Shown: positions 35,595-43,705 of the stretch, piece after piece
Layout: each line of letters starts with the position of its first letter
Numbering within the stretch: the first letter of the stretch is position 1
From: Oscillospiraceae bacterium
GTDB lineage: Bacteria > Bacillota > Clostridia > Oscillospirales > Acutalibacteraceae
Assembly (NCBI GenBank): GCA_015066205.1
Contig: SVOV01000006.1
Span: 1 to 64,000 of the forward strand
DNA length: 64,000 nucleotides
Direction of reading: 5' to 3'
Made by a program: the position numbers and the translations under genes
The notes under the pieces: generated by a model
The model's input: the letters and a program-made list of their open reading frames with translations, nothing else
Databases searched by the model: none
Told to the model about the DNA's origin: nothing

Positions 35595-37061
35595 TTACCT
35601 CCATTCAGCAATAAGGTTTTCGAATGCCTTTGAAAAAGCGGATGCCGTAAAAGAACCGGTTGAAACAGTTTCTTCATAGTGTCCTTCTTCATTTGATGCT
35701 GAATAATCATTGTCGGGAACAATGTAGCCGAGTGCGTCATTGCAAAGACCAAAAACGAGGATATCGTCATCGGATGAAAAATAAGAATTGAGAGGAGCGT
35801 GGGGATAGTTTGTTTTGTTATATGCTTCATCAGCCGAATAGAAGCCGCCGTAGATGAGCTCGGGCATTATTTCTCCGGGAGCTTCAATGATTTTTATATT
35901 TTCACCGATTTCGATATATCCGATCTCACTTGTGAGAAGAACCTTACCGTTTTCCTTGAATGCCTTTACATTGCAAAGACCGGCTCTTTCTGCAAGAAGA
36001 AAAATGAAATTGTTAACTTCAAAATCTACCTGTGCATGGGCTATATTGAGAACAGGCTCCACAGGTATTCCGTTTTCTGCAAGTGTATAAAGAATGTCAG
36101 CAACAATAAGTGAATATTCCTGCATCTTTTGGAAAGCAGTAAGCTCATTTGAAATGCCGACTCTCTGATCGGTATTAATATGAATAGCTCCGCCGATAGC
36201 TCCCTGAATAAAGATAAAGTCAGCATTCTTCTGAGCTGTTACAGCCTGTTCTATATAGTAAGGAAAGTCACCGGAAAGCTCTGAATTGCTCCAATCAAGA
36301 TTTACCGGATGAGCACCGAAATTTGTGATATAAATCTCTTTTCTTGTATTATCATTCGGAACAAACCTGAAAAGATGAATCTTCTCATCGACGGAATAAG
36401 GAGCTCTTCCGTCATAGAACATTTCGGGACAGGTCTTTGATGAATAATACATTGTTCCTTCGGTTTTGCTGTTATAGGCTTCTCTTATTGCTTCAGCTGT
36501 CTTTTCAATTACGGAATCAATATAAGCTTCATTTCTTCCGCTTTTCGGAATATTGCCCCAGAGACCCTGTGTATCAACAGCACTGTGCGTGTGAGTTGAA
36601 CCGATGTCAATACTTAAGAGCATTCCGTCACCTGTGATGTCATTGAGCTTTTCACGGATAGCCTTGATGTCGGCATTCATAAAGCCGACCGCATCTATCC
36701 ATGCAAATGCTGCCGCGCCTCTGCCTGAATTGTCATCAAGCACAACAGCTCTGACGCATAGATCATCAACAATTCCTGTTACCTCCTGTGCGGGGAATTT
36801 AAGATATCCTCCGAGAAAATATCTTGTTTTATCAATGTCTGCGGGAGTGAGGCTTTTTTTTGAAAACCCTGCTGACCACAACTCGGAAACAGCATCGTCA
36901 ATAAAGCTTTCAGAGCCTTCAAGAAAATTTTTGCTGATTTCTTCTTGGGGGCGTTCATCGTAGCCTGTTTTTGTTGCGCTCTGTAAGACGGCGCTTAAAA
37001 GCAAGGGAAGTCCCATAAGGACTGCCATAATTGCAGAAAACCATCTTGTTAACACTTCCAT
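35595..37061 (-). CDS. Secreted neutral/alkaline ceramidase-like protein (B1)
   Basis: The 488-residue protein has a signal peptide (TRWFSAIMAVLMGLPLLLSAVLQSA). The metal-site pattern is conserved: STHTHSAVD, FGAHPVNLD, APGEIMPEL and CNDALGYIV. The nucleophile loop is QGAIGGAIH, with no serine. It lies between GH84 (13 nt upstream) and B2 (6 nt downstream), so the three are one transcription unit. It may act on the same host-derived conjugates as GH84, but ceramidase activity is doubtful without the serine. Confidence 0.75.
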   Translation of the reverse strand: MEVLTRWFSAIMAVLMGLPLLLSAVLQSATKTGYDERPQEEISKNFLEGSESFIDDAVSELWSAGFSKKSLTPADIDKTRYFLGGYLKFPAQEVTGIVDDLCVRAVVLDDNSGRGAAAFAWIDAVGFMNADIKAIREKLNDITGDGMLLSIDIGSTHTHSAVDTQGLWGNIPKSGRNEAYIDSVIEKTAEAIREAYNSKTEGTMYYSSKTCPEMFYDGRAPYSVDEKIHLFRFVPNDNTRKEIYITNFGAHPVNLDWSNSELSGDFPYYIEQAVTAQKNADFIFIQGAIGGAIHINTDQRVGISNELTAFQKMQEYSLIVADILYTLAENGIPVEPVLNIAHAQVDFEVNNFIFLLAERAGLCNVKAFKENGKVLLTSEIGYIEIGENIKIIEAPGEIMPELIYGGFYSADEAYNKTNYPHAPLNSYFSSDDDILVFGLCNDALGYIVPDNDYSASNEEGHYEETVSTGSFTASAFSKAFENLIAEWR

Positions 37062-37074
37062 AAAAATACCTCCG

Positions 37075-38631
37075 TCAGTTGAGAATTTCTTTCAGTTCAT
37101 CTTTTAAGTTCACATCATTTGATATCTTTGCGGGTAAAGAGTTATATTTATCAATAATAGCCGTAATTTCGGATTTTACTGATCCTTCTCTTTTTTGAAT
37201 AAACTCAAATATCTTATCAAAAAGATCGCATAGTACATAAAACTTTTCCGACCATTTCGTCAGTTCATTACATATAGGAATATCCTTCTTAAGGAAAGCT
37301 TTACTTTTATGCATTTTCTCAAGAAACTCATCGGATAACCGAGCAGCTGTTTCTTTATCACCTTTATTTAATGCCGTTTCTATTTTATCGAGTGCTTCAT
37401 ACATTCGCCTTGAATTAGAGTCCTTAAGACAAGATGTATAAAGGTGGTCTGCAAAAACAATAAAGGCTTCGGCATTTTCTTTTCCGATGACCTGAGCTAC
37501 TGCATTTTCAAACGATTCCTCGGAGCAGTAATCTTCACTGTTCCACAGAAAATCGGAGTATGTAATAAGGGGTATTTTCGAGCATTCGGCATATTCCATA
37601 CAGTTTGCTATTATGCCTTCCGAGTATTTCCATAAATCCTTATCGCGGTTAATGATGGGGGAGATGTGCATTTCGTTATACATAGAACAATCGTTTACGG
37701 GGTAATTGTCCCAGTAAAGAGGCTTATGGTGAGTTGCTTCAATAAATCTTATTGCCTCGTAACAGGTCAGTTCACGGGAGCATATATCTCTTCCTGTCCA
37801 AAATACAGATATAAGAGGATGAATATTCTGTCCGAGCTTTGAAATATAGTATTCGTCACCTTTACCGTGATAAAGGGTGGGGCAGACAGTAAGCTTAATT
37901 GAGGTGTCTATATCAAGCAGTGAAGAATACAATCTGTTTATAAGTGCAATGTGTGCTGTGACGGTTTCATTATAGAGAGCTTTGTCTTCTTCGTATTTAA
38001 GCTCATCGTCAATATCGTCCAAAAGCAACCCGAAATGCCTTGCACCGATATTATAAAGCTGCTCGCACTTTTTTATAAGGCATGAAAAGTCATTCTCATC
38101 GGAATACTTTATGGAAAGTCCCGGCGCTATGCACCAGTAAAAATCCATATAGTATTTTTTTGACAGACTGAGAAGCTCTTTCAGCTTTGAGAGTTCTTCC
38201 TCGGGATAAAGAGCATTCCATTTTTCCCTGTGGTATAAGTCATCTTTAGGTGCATAATACACGGTATTCATTCTGTTTTTTGCCATCAAAGACATTACGG
38301 AGCTGCGTTTTTCATCAGTCCAGGGAGTGCCGTAAAAGCCCTCAATATAGCCTCTTACACGAAATGACGGGCAGCATATAAATTTTCCGTTTGATATTCT
38401 GCCTTCTTTCTTGCGTTTTATAATATCGCATATGGCATAGAATGCACTTTTCTCACCCGAACATTCAATGCTGATATCATTATCGGAAATCGAGAGAATA
38501 TATTTTTCATCTGTGATTCTTTTTGATTTTTCACAATATGTAGTGAGCCGTGAATCATAATAAGATATGTTTATTCTGTATTCGTTCAGTGAATCACCGA
38601 ATAATTCGGAAACGGCAGGAATGCTATGCAA
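37075..38631 (-). CDS. GH84 beta-N-acetylglucosaminidase (O-GlcNAcase/hyaluronidase family)
   Basis: This protein of about 518 residues has an N-terminal small domain (~1-90). The GH84 catalytic barrel follows, with RGYIEGFYGTPW, the YYAPKDDLY motif and the catalytic aspartate pair in LLLDDIDDEL. A helical C-terminal region completes it. GH84 enzymes release beta-linked GlcNAc using substrate-assisted catalysis. No signal peptide is seen. TTG 38631 after GAGGTG is the preferred start because an upstream alternative at 38658 would precede the predicted transcription start. It leads an operon with two ceramidase-like genes and is divergent from a GNAT gene. Confidence 0.88.
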   Translation of the reverse strand: MHSIPAVSELFGDSLNEYRINISYYDSRLTTYCEKSKRITDEKYILSISDNDISIECSGEKSAFYAICDIIKRKKEGRISNGKFICCPSFRVRGYIEGFYGTPWTDEKRSSVMSLMAKNRMNTVYYAPKDDLYHREKWNALYPEEELSKLKELLSLSKKYYMDFYWCIAPGLSIKYSDENDFSCLIKKCEQLYNIGARHFGLLLDDIDDELKYEEDKALYNETVTAHIALINRLYSSLLDIDTSIKLTVCPTLYHGKGDEYYISKLGQNIHPLISVFWTGRDICSRELTCYEAIRFIEATHHKPLYWDNYPVNDCSMYNEMHISPIINRDKDLWKYSEGIIANCMEYAECSKIPLITYSDFLWNSEDYCSEESFENAVAQVIGKENAEAFIVFADHLYTSCLKDSNSRRMYEALDKIETALNKGDKETAARLSDEFLEKMHKSKAFLKKDIPICNELTKWSEKFYVLCDLFDKIFEFIQKREGSVKSEITAIIDKYNSLPAKISNDVNLKDELKEILN

Positions 38632-38649
38632 AAATATCACCTCATAACT

Positions 38650-38678
38650 AATATACAATAAATAAAATTATAATTCAA
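38650..38678 (-). promoter_or_regulatory. Promoter of the GH84/ceramidase-like operon
   Basis: On the minus strand, TTGAAT (38673-38678) and TATATT (38650-38655) with a 17-nt spacer. It sits back to back with the GNAT promoter. Confidence 0.65.
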
Positions 38679-38694
38679 TACGAAATAATATGTG

Positions 38695-38723
38695 TTGAAT
38701 TTTTGCAAAACTGATGATAGAAT
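38695..38723 (+). promoter_or_regulatory. Promoter of the GNAT gene (copy B)
   Basis: TTGAAT (38695-38700), a 17-nt spacer and TAGAAT (38718-38723). The start ATG 38747 follows AAGGGGAG. Confidence 0.65.
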
Positions 38724-38746
38724 CCATTATGTAAGGGGAGATCTTT

Positions 38747-39301
38747 ATGAACATAAGACCGTATGAAATAAAGGATAAGGATGCTGTTCATTTTGTTTGT
38801 CTGAACAGCGAAGGACCATGTAAAAGCTCTTTAAGAGGAATAAATTTCGCTTTGGCTGTATACTGTGATTATTATCTTGAAAATGAGCCCGAAAACTGTT
38901 TTGTTGCGACAGATGAAGATGATACAGCAATCGGATATATTATCTGTGCACAGGATTTTGATCTGTTCAAAGAGCGTTTTGAAAGTGAATACTGTACCCG
39001 TATAAAAAAATGGGAGTTTCGCAGAAGAAAATCAGCACACAGGTCAATTATCCCTCACGAAAAATATAAAGAGGAATATCCTGCCCATCTTCACATTGAT
39101 ATTCTTCCCGAATATCAGCGTATGGGATTAGGTCATAAACTGACAGATGCTTTGTTAACGCATCTTTGCCAAAAAGGGATCAAGGGGATTATGCTTACTA
39201 CCTGGATAAAAAATGTCAAAGGCAGAGGTTTTTATGAAAAATACGGCTTTTCTCTGCTTGCTGAAATGAAAAACTGTGCCGTTTACGGCATAAAGCTTTA
39301 A
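38747..39301 (+). CDS. GNAT acetyltransferase resembling the O-GlcNAcase HAT-like domain (copy B)
   Basis: The 184-residue GNAT has the acetyl-CoA loop QRMGLGHKL after the strand YPAHLHIDILPEY and ends with GFYEKYGFSLLAEM. It is a clear paralog of 18778-19341. The AHLHIDILPEYQ block strongly resembles the HAT-like domain that is fused behind GH84 in animal O-GlcNAcases. Here GH84 is the divergently transcribed neighbour. The substrate is unknown. The gene is monocistronic, with its own promoter and terminator. Confidence 0.85.
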   Translation: MNIRPYEIKDKDAVHFVCLNSEGPCKSSLRGINFALAVYCDYYLENEPENCFVATDEDDTAIGYIICAQDFDLFKERFESEYCTRIKKWEFRRRKSAHRSIIPHEKYKEEYPAHLHIDILPEYQRMGLGHKLTDALLTHLCQKGIKGIMLTTWIKNVKGRGFYEKYGFSLLAEMKNCAVYGIKL

Positions 39302-39302
39302 G

Positions 39303-39338
39303 AATACCCTGAACCGTTATATCGGTTCAGGGTATTTT
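39303..39338. terminator. Bidirectional terminator
   Basis: A perfect 14-bp stem (AATACCCTGAACCG / CGGTTCAGGGTATT) between the convergent GNAT and PHP-domain genes. Confidence 0.85.
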
Positions 39339-39348
39339 GGCGGTAACA

Positions 39349-40734
39349 TTACCAGATATGATTCCATAACAGCTTTTTAATGATCGTATTGAACAATCCG
39401 TGACCGAATGTGAAATTGTAAAAATCAACAAAGGCACGCATAAACATTGACAGATCAAATGTTGTGTAAACATCGGATGTATATTCTACACCGTCAGCCT
39501 TTGTGACAAAGGGCTGAGAATAAAGAATACCACCGGGACCTGTTAATTGGAAGCGTACATAAGAACCGATATCATATTCGTATTCGTTAAGATCAAAGGA
39601 TGTAAGATCCTTGCCCTGGGCGATTATGATGCCGTTGGATATCCACTGAACATTGTCAAATTCACTGCCTTCAAAGGAGATCGTATCCGCTTCATTGTCA
39701 ACATAAATTCTTGTAACGGCAGGGGGTAAGTTGCCTGTTCCGTTGAAGTCGTCGCCGAGATAATAGGTATCGACTCTTCCTACTGAAAACCATGCGCCGC
39801 TTCTCATACATTTTTCAAAAGCATCTTCCGTGAGTTCCGGCATTAACATCATTGTGAATGCCCAGTCGTTATCTTCAATATCGTGAGAATCGGAAAAAGC
39901 AATCCCCGGAACATTTCTTCCATGAGGAATTGTCAGCTGAAGTATCTGATCCCATATAACCGAATCAAATTTAGTGCTGTTGACATCAAAGGCTACACAG
40001 GAATCATAGTCAAGGAAGATGTTTGCAAATTTATTTGCATAATAAGGTTCATAGGCTCTCCATTCGTCCTCGTCGTTTCTTCCAACATATTCACCAACAT
40101 GGTCAAGGAAAGAAAAGCCCCCCTCCTTGTCGCAAGCTCTTACAACAGATTCAAAATCACCGTAAACTCCCATTTTTGCCTGAACGCTTTTACATCCGAA
40201 TGTGTTGATATGACAGTCATTGATCGGTGTAGCGCCGTTGGCTTCACAGGAACCTGTGATCTCCATCATACCGCCAAGCTCGTAACCGAGCTTCTCAGCG
40301 AGAGCATCACGCTCATCGCTCTTATAAGTGCCGTTGATTATAGCTTCTCTTTCTTCAGTTGAAAGTACAACGGGATCTCTCATTCCTGTACGGCTGAACT
40401 TAAAAAAGCGGTAGATGGGAACAGTCTGAGGAACCTTATCCCAACGCTCTCCGAGAACGGCGTGATCTGATATAGCAAGTATCTGATATCCGAGATCATA
40501 ATGCTTTTTGACACTGTCGGCTATGCTCTGGTCGGCATCGCTTGCATCTGTGTGAGAATGTAACGATGCCTTGTACTGATTCCAGTTATCCCAATCAACC
40601 GAATCGTATGGACTTGTGACAGTAAAATTTAATTCTCCCTTTGCATCATCCGCTGCAAAGGCAAAGGAAGCAAGGCTTAAAAGCATTATACCTGATAAAA
40701 CAAATGAAAAAGCTTTTTTGATTGCTGATTTCAT
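39349..40734 (-). CDS. Secreted PHP-domain protein
   Basis: The 461-residue protein has a signal peptide (KKAFSFVLSGIMLLSLASFAFA-A). A PHP metal-dependent phosphoesterase-like domain follows, with motif I SLHSHTDASDAD, then ISDHAV, a mid-protein SFLDHVGE and GIAFSDSHDIED. A C-terminal beta-sandwich-like region (~330-420) and a final amphipathic tail complete it. PHP domains bind two or three metals and usually hydrolyse phosphoesters. Outside the cell the substrate might be a lipid or glycan phosphate. It is preceded by a 40-residue small ORF on the same strand. Confidence 0.8.
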   Translation of the reverse strand: MKSAIKKAFSFVLSGIMLLSLASFAFAADDAKGELNFTVTSPYDSVDWDNWNQYKASLHSHTDASDADQSIADSVKKHYDLGYQILAISDHAVLGERWDKVPQTVPIYRFFKFSRTGMRDPVVLSTEEREAIINGTYKSDERDALAEKLGYELGGMMEITGSCEANGATPINDCHINTFGCKSVQAKMGVYGDFESVVRACDKEGGFSFLDHVGEYVGRNDEDEWRAYEPYYANKFANIFLDYDSCVAFDVNSTKFDSVIWDQILQLTIPHGRNVPGIAFSDSHDIEDNDWAFTMMLMPELTEDAFEKCMRSGAWFSVGRVDTYYLGDDFNGTGNLPPAVTRIYVDNEADTISFEGSEFDNVQWISNGIIIAQGKDLTSFDLNEYEYDIGSYVRFQLTGPGGILYSQPFVTKADGVEYTSDVYTTFDLSMFMRAFVDFYNFTFGHGLFNTIIKKLLWNHIW

Positions 40735-40763
40735 ATATATTTCTCCTCTCTGAAAAAACAGAA

Positions 40764-40886
40764 TTATCTTTTAAGTCCGGGGAAAAATGCACTGAGCTTT
40801 ACAATAAAATCGTATAAAATAAAATTAATTTTTGCGATAAGATCTCTTAAAATAAGATTAGTATCTCTCAATTCGATTTCCGGCAT
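40764..40886 (-). CDS. 40-residue small ORF upstream of the PHP gene
   Basis: ATG 40886 is preceded by AAAGGTG at good spacing. The ORF encodes a peptide starting MPEIELRDTNLILRDLIAKI and ending with FFPGLKR. The middle is an amphipathic/hydrophobic helix (INFILYDFIVKLSAFF). It stops 30 nt before the PHP gene on the same strand, whose own ribosome-binding site is GAGAGGAG. A membrane-associated peptide or leader ORF is possible. No homolog is recognised. Confidence 0.5.
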   Translation of the reverse strand: MPEIELRDTNLILRDLIAKINFILYDFIVKLSAFFPGLKR

Positions 40887-41036
40887 TGTAATCACCTTTC
40901 AAAATAATTTTGTACAAAAGTACACTATTATGTTAATAAAAACTTATCTTGATGTCAACAAGTTTTGATGAAATTTACTAAAATATCATTAAAATTCGAA
41001 AAAAATTTTCTACATAATGATTAAATAAGATAGACA

Positions 41037-41065
41037 TTGACACTTGTTTCAGAAAAGATTATTAT
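41037..41065 (+). promoter_or_regulatory. Promoter of the metallophosphoesterase gene
   Basis: Consensus TTGACA (41037-41042), a 17-nt spacer and TATTAT (41060-41065), 29 nt before ATG 41094. The remainder of 40890-41030 is AT-rich with nothing else supportable. Confidence 0.75.
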
Positions 41066-41093
41066 TAAATCAGAATTTATGGAGGTATGAAAA

Positions 41094-42437
41094 ATGTTAA
41101 GGTTTTTGCTTAAGGTGTTAAAGACGATAGGAATTACTTTAGTATCATTTATCTCTCTGATCGTTTTTCTTTGTGTCATTACTCTTCTCTGGGGCGGTGT
41201 ACAGATGTCAAGAGGAAATGTGACCGACTCTCTTCCGGAAGTCCCTGCAGATTTCGTTCCTGAAATCAGGCTTATTGTTTTTACGGACACTCATAATGAA
41301 AACGAAAATGTTGCTGACGCCATAGATACGGCTTATGAAATGTTTGATAATGATACCGTTTATAAAGGAATAGACGGATTCTTCGGACTCGGTGATTTTT
41401 CAAGCATCGGCACAGAGCCCGACTATAAAGCTTATACCGATACACTCAAAGAGCACATAAGAGAAGAAACTGTTTGTATCAATGTGCTTGGTAATCACGA
41501 ATTCAAGACTGATACCTATAAAGAGCTGTTTACAGAGTATTTCGGACATGACATTAATACCGTGACCGAGATCAACGGTTTTACTTGTATAGCATTTTCA
41601 GGCGAACGTTCTCTTACGGAATGGACATTTACGCCCTCAAGTCTTAAGTGGCTCAGTGATGAAATTCATAAGGCTCAGAAGAATTCCGGAGATAAGCCTG
41701 TTTTTGTGTTTGAGCATCCGCATCCCTTTGGTACTGTATATGGCAGTACAATTTGGTGTACGCCGCAGCTGAATCCGGTTTTTGCAGGTCACACCAATGT
41801 AATCAATTTTTCAGGACATTCGCATTTTCCTATGAATGATCCCAGAAGCATTAATCAGAGTACATATACCTCTGTCGGAGTAGGAGCTATGGCAAGGTTT
41901 GAGCTTGATGAGAACTATATTCCGGGGCAGCACCCTGAAGGATATGAAGATGCCGCTCAGTTTGCCGTTGTTGAAGCTGACAGCGTAGGAAGAGTCAGAA
42001 TCCGCGGTTATGATCTTTTATCGGATACATATTTCTGCGATTATTTTATAGAAAATGTAAATGACCGTGATACATTCGCATATACCTATAAAAATATGAA
42101 GGCTCACGATAAGGCTCCCGAATTTCCTGAGAATACTGAAGTCTTTACAGAATTAACAGAAGACGGAGATTACAGGATTTCGTTTACAAAAGCTGAAATG
42201 CCGGAGGGCTTTATTGTCCACGAGTACAAGGTTGTAATCACTGATGAAAATAATTCTGAGATTTACAAGGATAATTTTATTGCTTCGTATTATCTGATAA
42301 ATGATGAAGCAACACAGGGATTTACCGTATCAAAGGATATTCTTACAAGCGGTCAGAAATACGAACTGACAATAAAAGCCGAAAGCGCTTACCATAAGTA
42401 TTCTGATGAAAAAACAGTGTCTTTTACGGTGCAGTAA
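41094..42437 (+). CDS. Membrane-anchored calcineurin-like metallophosphoesterase
   Basis: The 447-residue protein has an N-terminal transmembrane anchor (TIGITLVSFISLIVFLCVITLLW). The dimetal site motifs are in order: FTDTHNEN, GLGDFSS, VLGNHEF, FEHPHPFG and FSGHSHFP. A C-terminal region (~345-447) reads as a fibronectin-III-like beta domain (YRISFTKAEMP...). It probably faces the outside. Like the neighbouring PHP protein it suggests extracellular phosphoester turnover. A strong ribosome-binding site (GGAGG) precedes ATG 41094. Confidence 0.88.
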   Translation: MLRFLLKVLKTIGITLVSFISLIVFLCVITLLWGGVQMSRGNVTDSLPEVPADFVPEIRLIVFTDTHNENENVADAIDTAYEMFDNDTVYKGIDGFFGLGDFSSIGTEPDYKAYTDTLKEHIREETVCINVLGNHEFKTDTYKELFTEYFGHDINTVTEINGFTCIAFSGERSLTEWTFTPSSLKWLSDEIHKAQKNSGDKPVFVFEHPHPFGTVYGSTIWCTPQLNPVFAGHTNVINFSGHSHFPMNDPRSINQSTYTSVGVGAMARFELDENYIPGQHPEGYEDAAQFAVVEADSVGRVRIRGYDLLSDTYFCDYFIENVNDRDTFAYTYKNMKAHDKAPEFPENTEVFTELTEDGDYRISFTKAEMPEGFIVHEYKVVITDENNSEIYKDNFIASYYLINDEATQGFTVSKDILTSGQKYELTIKAESAYHKYSDEKTVSFTVQ

Positions 42438-42460
42438 AAAATTAATGATAAAAAACAGAA

Positions 42461-42497
42461 AATACAAGCTTATCTTACGACAGGCTTGTATTTTTTT
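42461..42497. terminator. Bidirectional terminator
   Basis: AATACAAGC / GCTTGTATT stem with trailing T run after the metallophosphoesterase gene; it also follows the convergent small regulator. Confidence 0.8.
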
Positions 42498-42511
42498 GCT
42501 ATAAAGACAGT

Positions 42512-42715
42512 TTAGTTTTCTTTTTTAGAAAACTCCATAGGGTCAACATTAAGATGGGTGCATATTTTTATTATAACATCAAAAGAAGCACCTCCGATAT
42601 CGCGCGAAAGGAGAGTCATCAACGTGCTGTAAGGAATATCAGCTTCAATTGCAAACTGTCTTAAGCTTTGGAAATTATCCAGTATGAGATTACGAAGCTT
42701 TTGTTCTCTGTTCAT
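42512..42715 (-). CDS. Small XRE-type regulator
   Basis: A 67-residue single helix-turn-helix protein (SLRQFAIEADIPYSTLMTLL at residues ~17-36, then DVIIKICTHLNVDPMEF). It lies 2 nt after the DeoR-family gene on the same strand and was probably co-transcribed with it. The target genes are unknown. Confidence 0.75.
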   Translation of the reverse strand: MNREQKLRNLILDNFQSLRQFAIEADIPYSTLMTLLSRDIGGASFDVIIKICTHLNVDPMEFSKKEN

Positions 42716-42717
42716 TT

Positions 42718-43488
42718 TTATTCCTCTGCGACAATAATTTTAATTCCTTTTTCCTCAAGCGCTGAAAGCTCTTCTTCTGCACAATCCCGATCTGTAATAA
42801 GAGCATCGAAAGCTTCGGCATTACAAACCTTAATAAAAGAATTTACGCTTATTTTGGAGCTTGGTAATAAAAGATACTTTTGTCTGCTGTTTTTGAGAAC
42901 AGCTCGTTGAAAAGCGGCTGTTTCATCGGAGCCGTTGGACAGCCCGAATTCTGCGGTCAGTCCGCCGCCGGTAATAAAACAGATATCAAAGTGTAATCTG
43001 CTGATAAATTCAGTAGCTATAGTGTCAACAACAGATCCGCTTTTTCTCATTTTTCCGCCTGCAACATATACATCAACATTTTCATAGAATCTTAATTCCT
43101 GTGCCATATCAACAGAATTTACTACTGCTGTAAAACGGATGTTTTCAGGAAGCAGTGATATGATTATGTGTCCGAAGGAACCGCTTGTTATGTAAACAAT
43201 ATCATTCTCTTTTATTCTGTTTACAGCTATTTCAGCGATTGCTTTATAATTCGGAAAAATTACCATATCATTATATTGACGGTTTTCGGGGGAAGTTATT
43301 TTTACTTGCCTTAAAAGAATAGCACCGCCGTAAGTTCTTTTACACAAGCCCTTTTGTTCAAGAAATCTCAGATCACGCCTTGCGGATTCATCTGATATTC
43401 CGAATTTCTGAGTTATTTCAGTAACACTGATCTTACCGTTTTCTTTTATTAATTCTGATATTTTCTGTTGGCGTTCTTCCATAAACAT
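42718..43488 (-). CDS. DeoR-family transcriptional regulator
   Basis: This 256-residue protein has an N-terminal winged helix-turn-helix (RQQKISELIKENGKISVTEI, then FGISDESARRDLRFLE). The C-terminal sugar-phosphate-sensing DeoRC domain contains DIVYITSGSFG and LHFDICFITGGGLTAEFG. Such regulators control sugar catabolic operons in response to phosphorylated intermediates. ATG 43488 follows GGAGG. An inverted repeat overlapping its promoter suggests autoregulation. Confidence 0.88.
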   Translation of the reverse strand: MFMEERQQKISELIKENGKISVTEITQKFGISDESARRDLRFLEQKGLCKRTYGGAILLRQVKITSPENRQYNDMVIFPNYKAIAEIAVNRIKENDIVYITSGSFGHIIISLLPENIRFTAVVNSVDMAQELRFYENVDVYVAGGKMRKSGSVVDTIATEFISRLHFDICFITGGGLTAEFGLSNGSDETAAFQRAVLKNSRQKYLLLPSSKISVNSFIKVCNAEAFDALITDRDCAEEELSALEEKGIKIIVAEE

Positions 43489-43503
43489 AAGAAAACCTCC
43501 TTA

Positions 43504-43546
43504 TTTGTTGTAGATATCGAATTCGACGGTATTATAATACAACAAA
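43504..43546 (-). promoter_or_regulatory. Promoter and candidate operator of the DeoR-type gene
   Basis: A perfect 9-bp inverted repeat TTTGTTGTA (43504-43512) / TACAACAAA (43538-43546) flanks a minus-strand TATAAT (43531-43536). The layout fits autorepression. Confidence 0.5.
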
Positions 43547-43592
43547 AACGGAAATAAATCAACATAAACGGTAAACGAATATTCGTATATTT

Positions 43593-43622
43593 AAAACTGC
43601 CCTCACAAAATATGAGGGCAGA
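43593..43622 (-). terminator. Rho-independent terminator of the esterase gene
   Basis: On the minus strand, CTGCCCTCA / TGAGGGCAG with a TATTTTG loop is followed by TTTTAA, 84 nt after the esterase stop. Confidence 0.65.
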
Positions 43623-43705
43623 AAACGGATTTGATGAGTTTTGTTATAAAAATAGAAACAGCTTTAATAAATATTAACGCTGCAGGTAATAAGATAATTG
43701 CTCTA

